12,380 nt of DNA, taken from JACDAN01 sp035776735 (GTDB lineage Bacteria > Actinomycetota > Thermoleophilia > Gaiellales > Gaiellaceae). This document shows, in pieces, positions 11,594-12,380 of this stretch. The notes under the pieces were generated by a model. It saw only the letters and a list, made by a program, of their open reading frames with translations. It was not told the DNA's origin and searched no databases. How positions within the stretch are numbered: the stretch's first letter is position 1; the number at the start of each line of letters is the position of its first letter. Location: contig DASSSO010000161.1 in assembly GCA_035776735.1 (NCBI GenBank), positions 1 to 12,380 of the forward strand. The letters are read 5' to 3'. Made by a program: the position numbers and the translations under genes.

Positions 11594-12380
11594 ATGAGGG
11601 TCAGGGCGGCGGTTCTCGAGGAGTTCGGGCAGCCGCTCGTCGTCCAGGAGGTCGAGCTCGCCGAGCCGAAGGCGGGCGAGGCGCTCGTGCGGCTCGAGGC
11701 CTGCGGCGTCTGTCACACCGATCTCTACACCGCCTCCGGAGCCGACCCGACCGGGTACACGGCGTGCGTGCTCGGCCACGAAGGCGCAGGCGTCGTCGAG
11801 GCGGTCGGCCCGGACGTGACCCTCGTGGCTCCCGGCGACCACGTCGTCACGCTCTTCGCTCCGGAGTGCGGCGAGTGCGTCCACTGCCGCGATCCCCGCA
11901 CCAACCGGTGCGTCGCGATTCGCGACCAGCAGGGGCAGGGCTTCCTCCCGGACGGGACGACCCGCTTCTCCCGGAACGGCGAGCCGCTGCTGCACTTCAT
12001 GGGCACGTCGACCTTCGCGGGGTACACGGTCATGCCCGAGATCGCGCTCGCGAAGGTGAGCCCGGAGGCTCCGCTCGCCGGCTGCGCGCCGTTCGCGTGC
12101 GGGCTCTCGACCGGGATCGGCGCGGCGCTCTATACGGCGCAGGTGAGCCCCGGATCGACCTGCGTCGTCTTCGGCTGCGGCCTCGTCGGGCTCGGCGCCG
12201 TGATCGGCTGCCGGCTCGCCGGCGCCGGCCGGATCGTCGCGATCGACCTCTCGGAGAGCCGGCTCGAGGAGGCGCGCCGCCACGGCGCCACCGACACGCG
12301 CGTGGCAGCCGACGACACGGTCGACTGGATCCGCTCGGAGACGGGCGGCTTCGGCGCCGACTTCACGTTCGAGGCGACGG
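11594..12380 (+). CDS. Class III zinc alcohol dehydrogenase (formaldehyde dehydrogenase type), cut by window edge
   Basis: 262 codons are open from ATG 11594 to the window end; about 100 residues are missing from the usual 365-370. Catalytic zinc ligands are Cys40 (CGVCHTD), His62 (LGHEGAG) and Cys169 (FACGLSTG). Structural zinc is held by Cys92, Cys95, Cys98 and Cys106 (ECGECVHCRDP...NRC). GCGLVGLG (195-202) is the nucleotide loop, and Asp218 in VAID suggests NAD+ over NADP+. Segments such as QGQGFLPDGTTRFS and HFMGTSTFAGYTVMPE match FrmA/AdhC, which oxidise formaldehyde bound to glutathione; actinobacteria often use mycothiol or other thiols. Leaderless-looking start 8 nt after TAGGAT. Divergent formamidase next door hints at one-carbon metabolism, but this is inference. 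Other thiol-linked or plain alcohol substrates are possible. Confidence 0.92.
   Translation, partial: MRVRAAVLEEFGQPLVVQEVELAEPKAGEALVRLEACGVCHTDLYTASGADPTGYTACVLGHEGAGVVEAVGPDVTLVAPGDHVVTLFAPECGECVHCRDPRTNRCVAIRDQQGQGFLPDGTTRFSRNGEPLLHFMGTSTFAGYTVMPEIALAKVSPEAPLAGCAPFACGLSTGIGAALYTAQVSPGSTCVVFGCGLVGLGAVIGCRLAGAGRIVAIDLSESRLEEARRHGATDTRVAADDTVDWIRSETGGFGADFTFEAT

Noticed and set aside
1..12380. CRISPR, transposon, prophage, defence or biosynthetic cluster
   Set aside because: No direct repeats of suitable length, transposase, integrase or related proteins were seen; the genes are housekeeping and metabolic types.

Overview
The window is about 70% G+C by eye, densely coded on both strands, with codons ending mostly in G or C and many GTG starts. 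Class III alcohol dehydrogenase, a REC-HD-GYP protein, an M14/M3 peptidase pair and near-leaderless genes behind TANNNT -10 boxes fit a deep-branching actinobacterium (Thermoleophilia-like is my guess; no marker here proves it). The DNA looks chromosomal: I see no transposase, integrase, phage gene, CRISPR array, rRNA or tRNA.

Layout, left to right. (1) 1-541 (-): N-terminal part of a Ca2+/H+ antiporter, running off the left edge, divergent from a HAD hydrolase (565-1281, +). (2) 1375-1797 (+): an unrecognised protein with eight cysteines, whose 3' end overlaps convergent endonuclease IV (nfo, 1715-2635, -). (3) nfo is divergent from a short glutamyl-tRNA synthetase (gltX, 2656-3918, +) across only 20 bp. 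(4) 4122-4487 (+): a stand-alone receiver domain. (5) 4501-7684 (+): an M3-type metallo-endopeptidase and an M14 zinc carboxypeptidase, overlapping by 8 nt and so probably translationally coupled. (6) 7838-9103 (+): a membrane-anchored REC-HD-GYP c-di-GMP phosphodiesterase, convergent with a small lipoprotein (9110-9574, -). (7) 9635-10622 (+): azlC-azlD, a branched-chain amino acid exporter; the azlC body frame has no usable start codon and seems to have lost one base near codon 12. (8) 10629-11579 (-): an acetamidase/formamidase, divergent from a class III zinc alcohol dehydrogenase (from 11594, +, cut by the right edge).

The most interesting structure is not a gene but the promoter layout. 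Three divergent gene pairs are separated by only about 14-23 bp, and each gap holds a -10-like hexamer usable in both directions. In two of the three it is a symmetric TANNNTA 7-mer (TACCCTA at 551-557, TACGATA at 2641-2647). Start codons lie 6-10 nt beyond the hexamer on each side, so both transcripts of each pair would be leaderless or almost so, and any upstream promoter contacts must fall inside the opposite gene. Single genes (1375, 4122, 4501, 9574, 9635) show the same short -10-to-start distance. Gaps between genes are tiny: the longest stretches without a confident gene are 3919-4121 and 7685-7837, both below 300 bp.

Functional themes are peptide breakdown (M3 + M14), amino acid export (AzlCD), signalling (REC, REC-HD-GYP), DNA repair (Nfo), translation (GltX), and possibly one-carbon/amide metabolism (formamidase with class III ADH). 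No defence or mobile system is visible.
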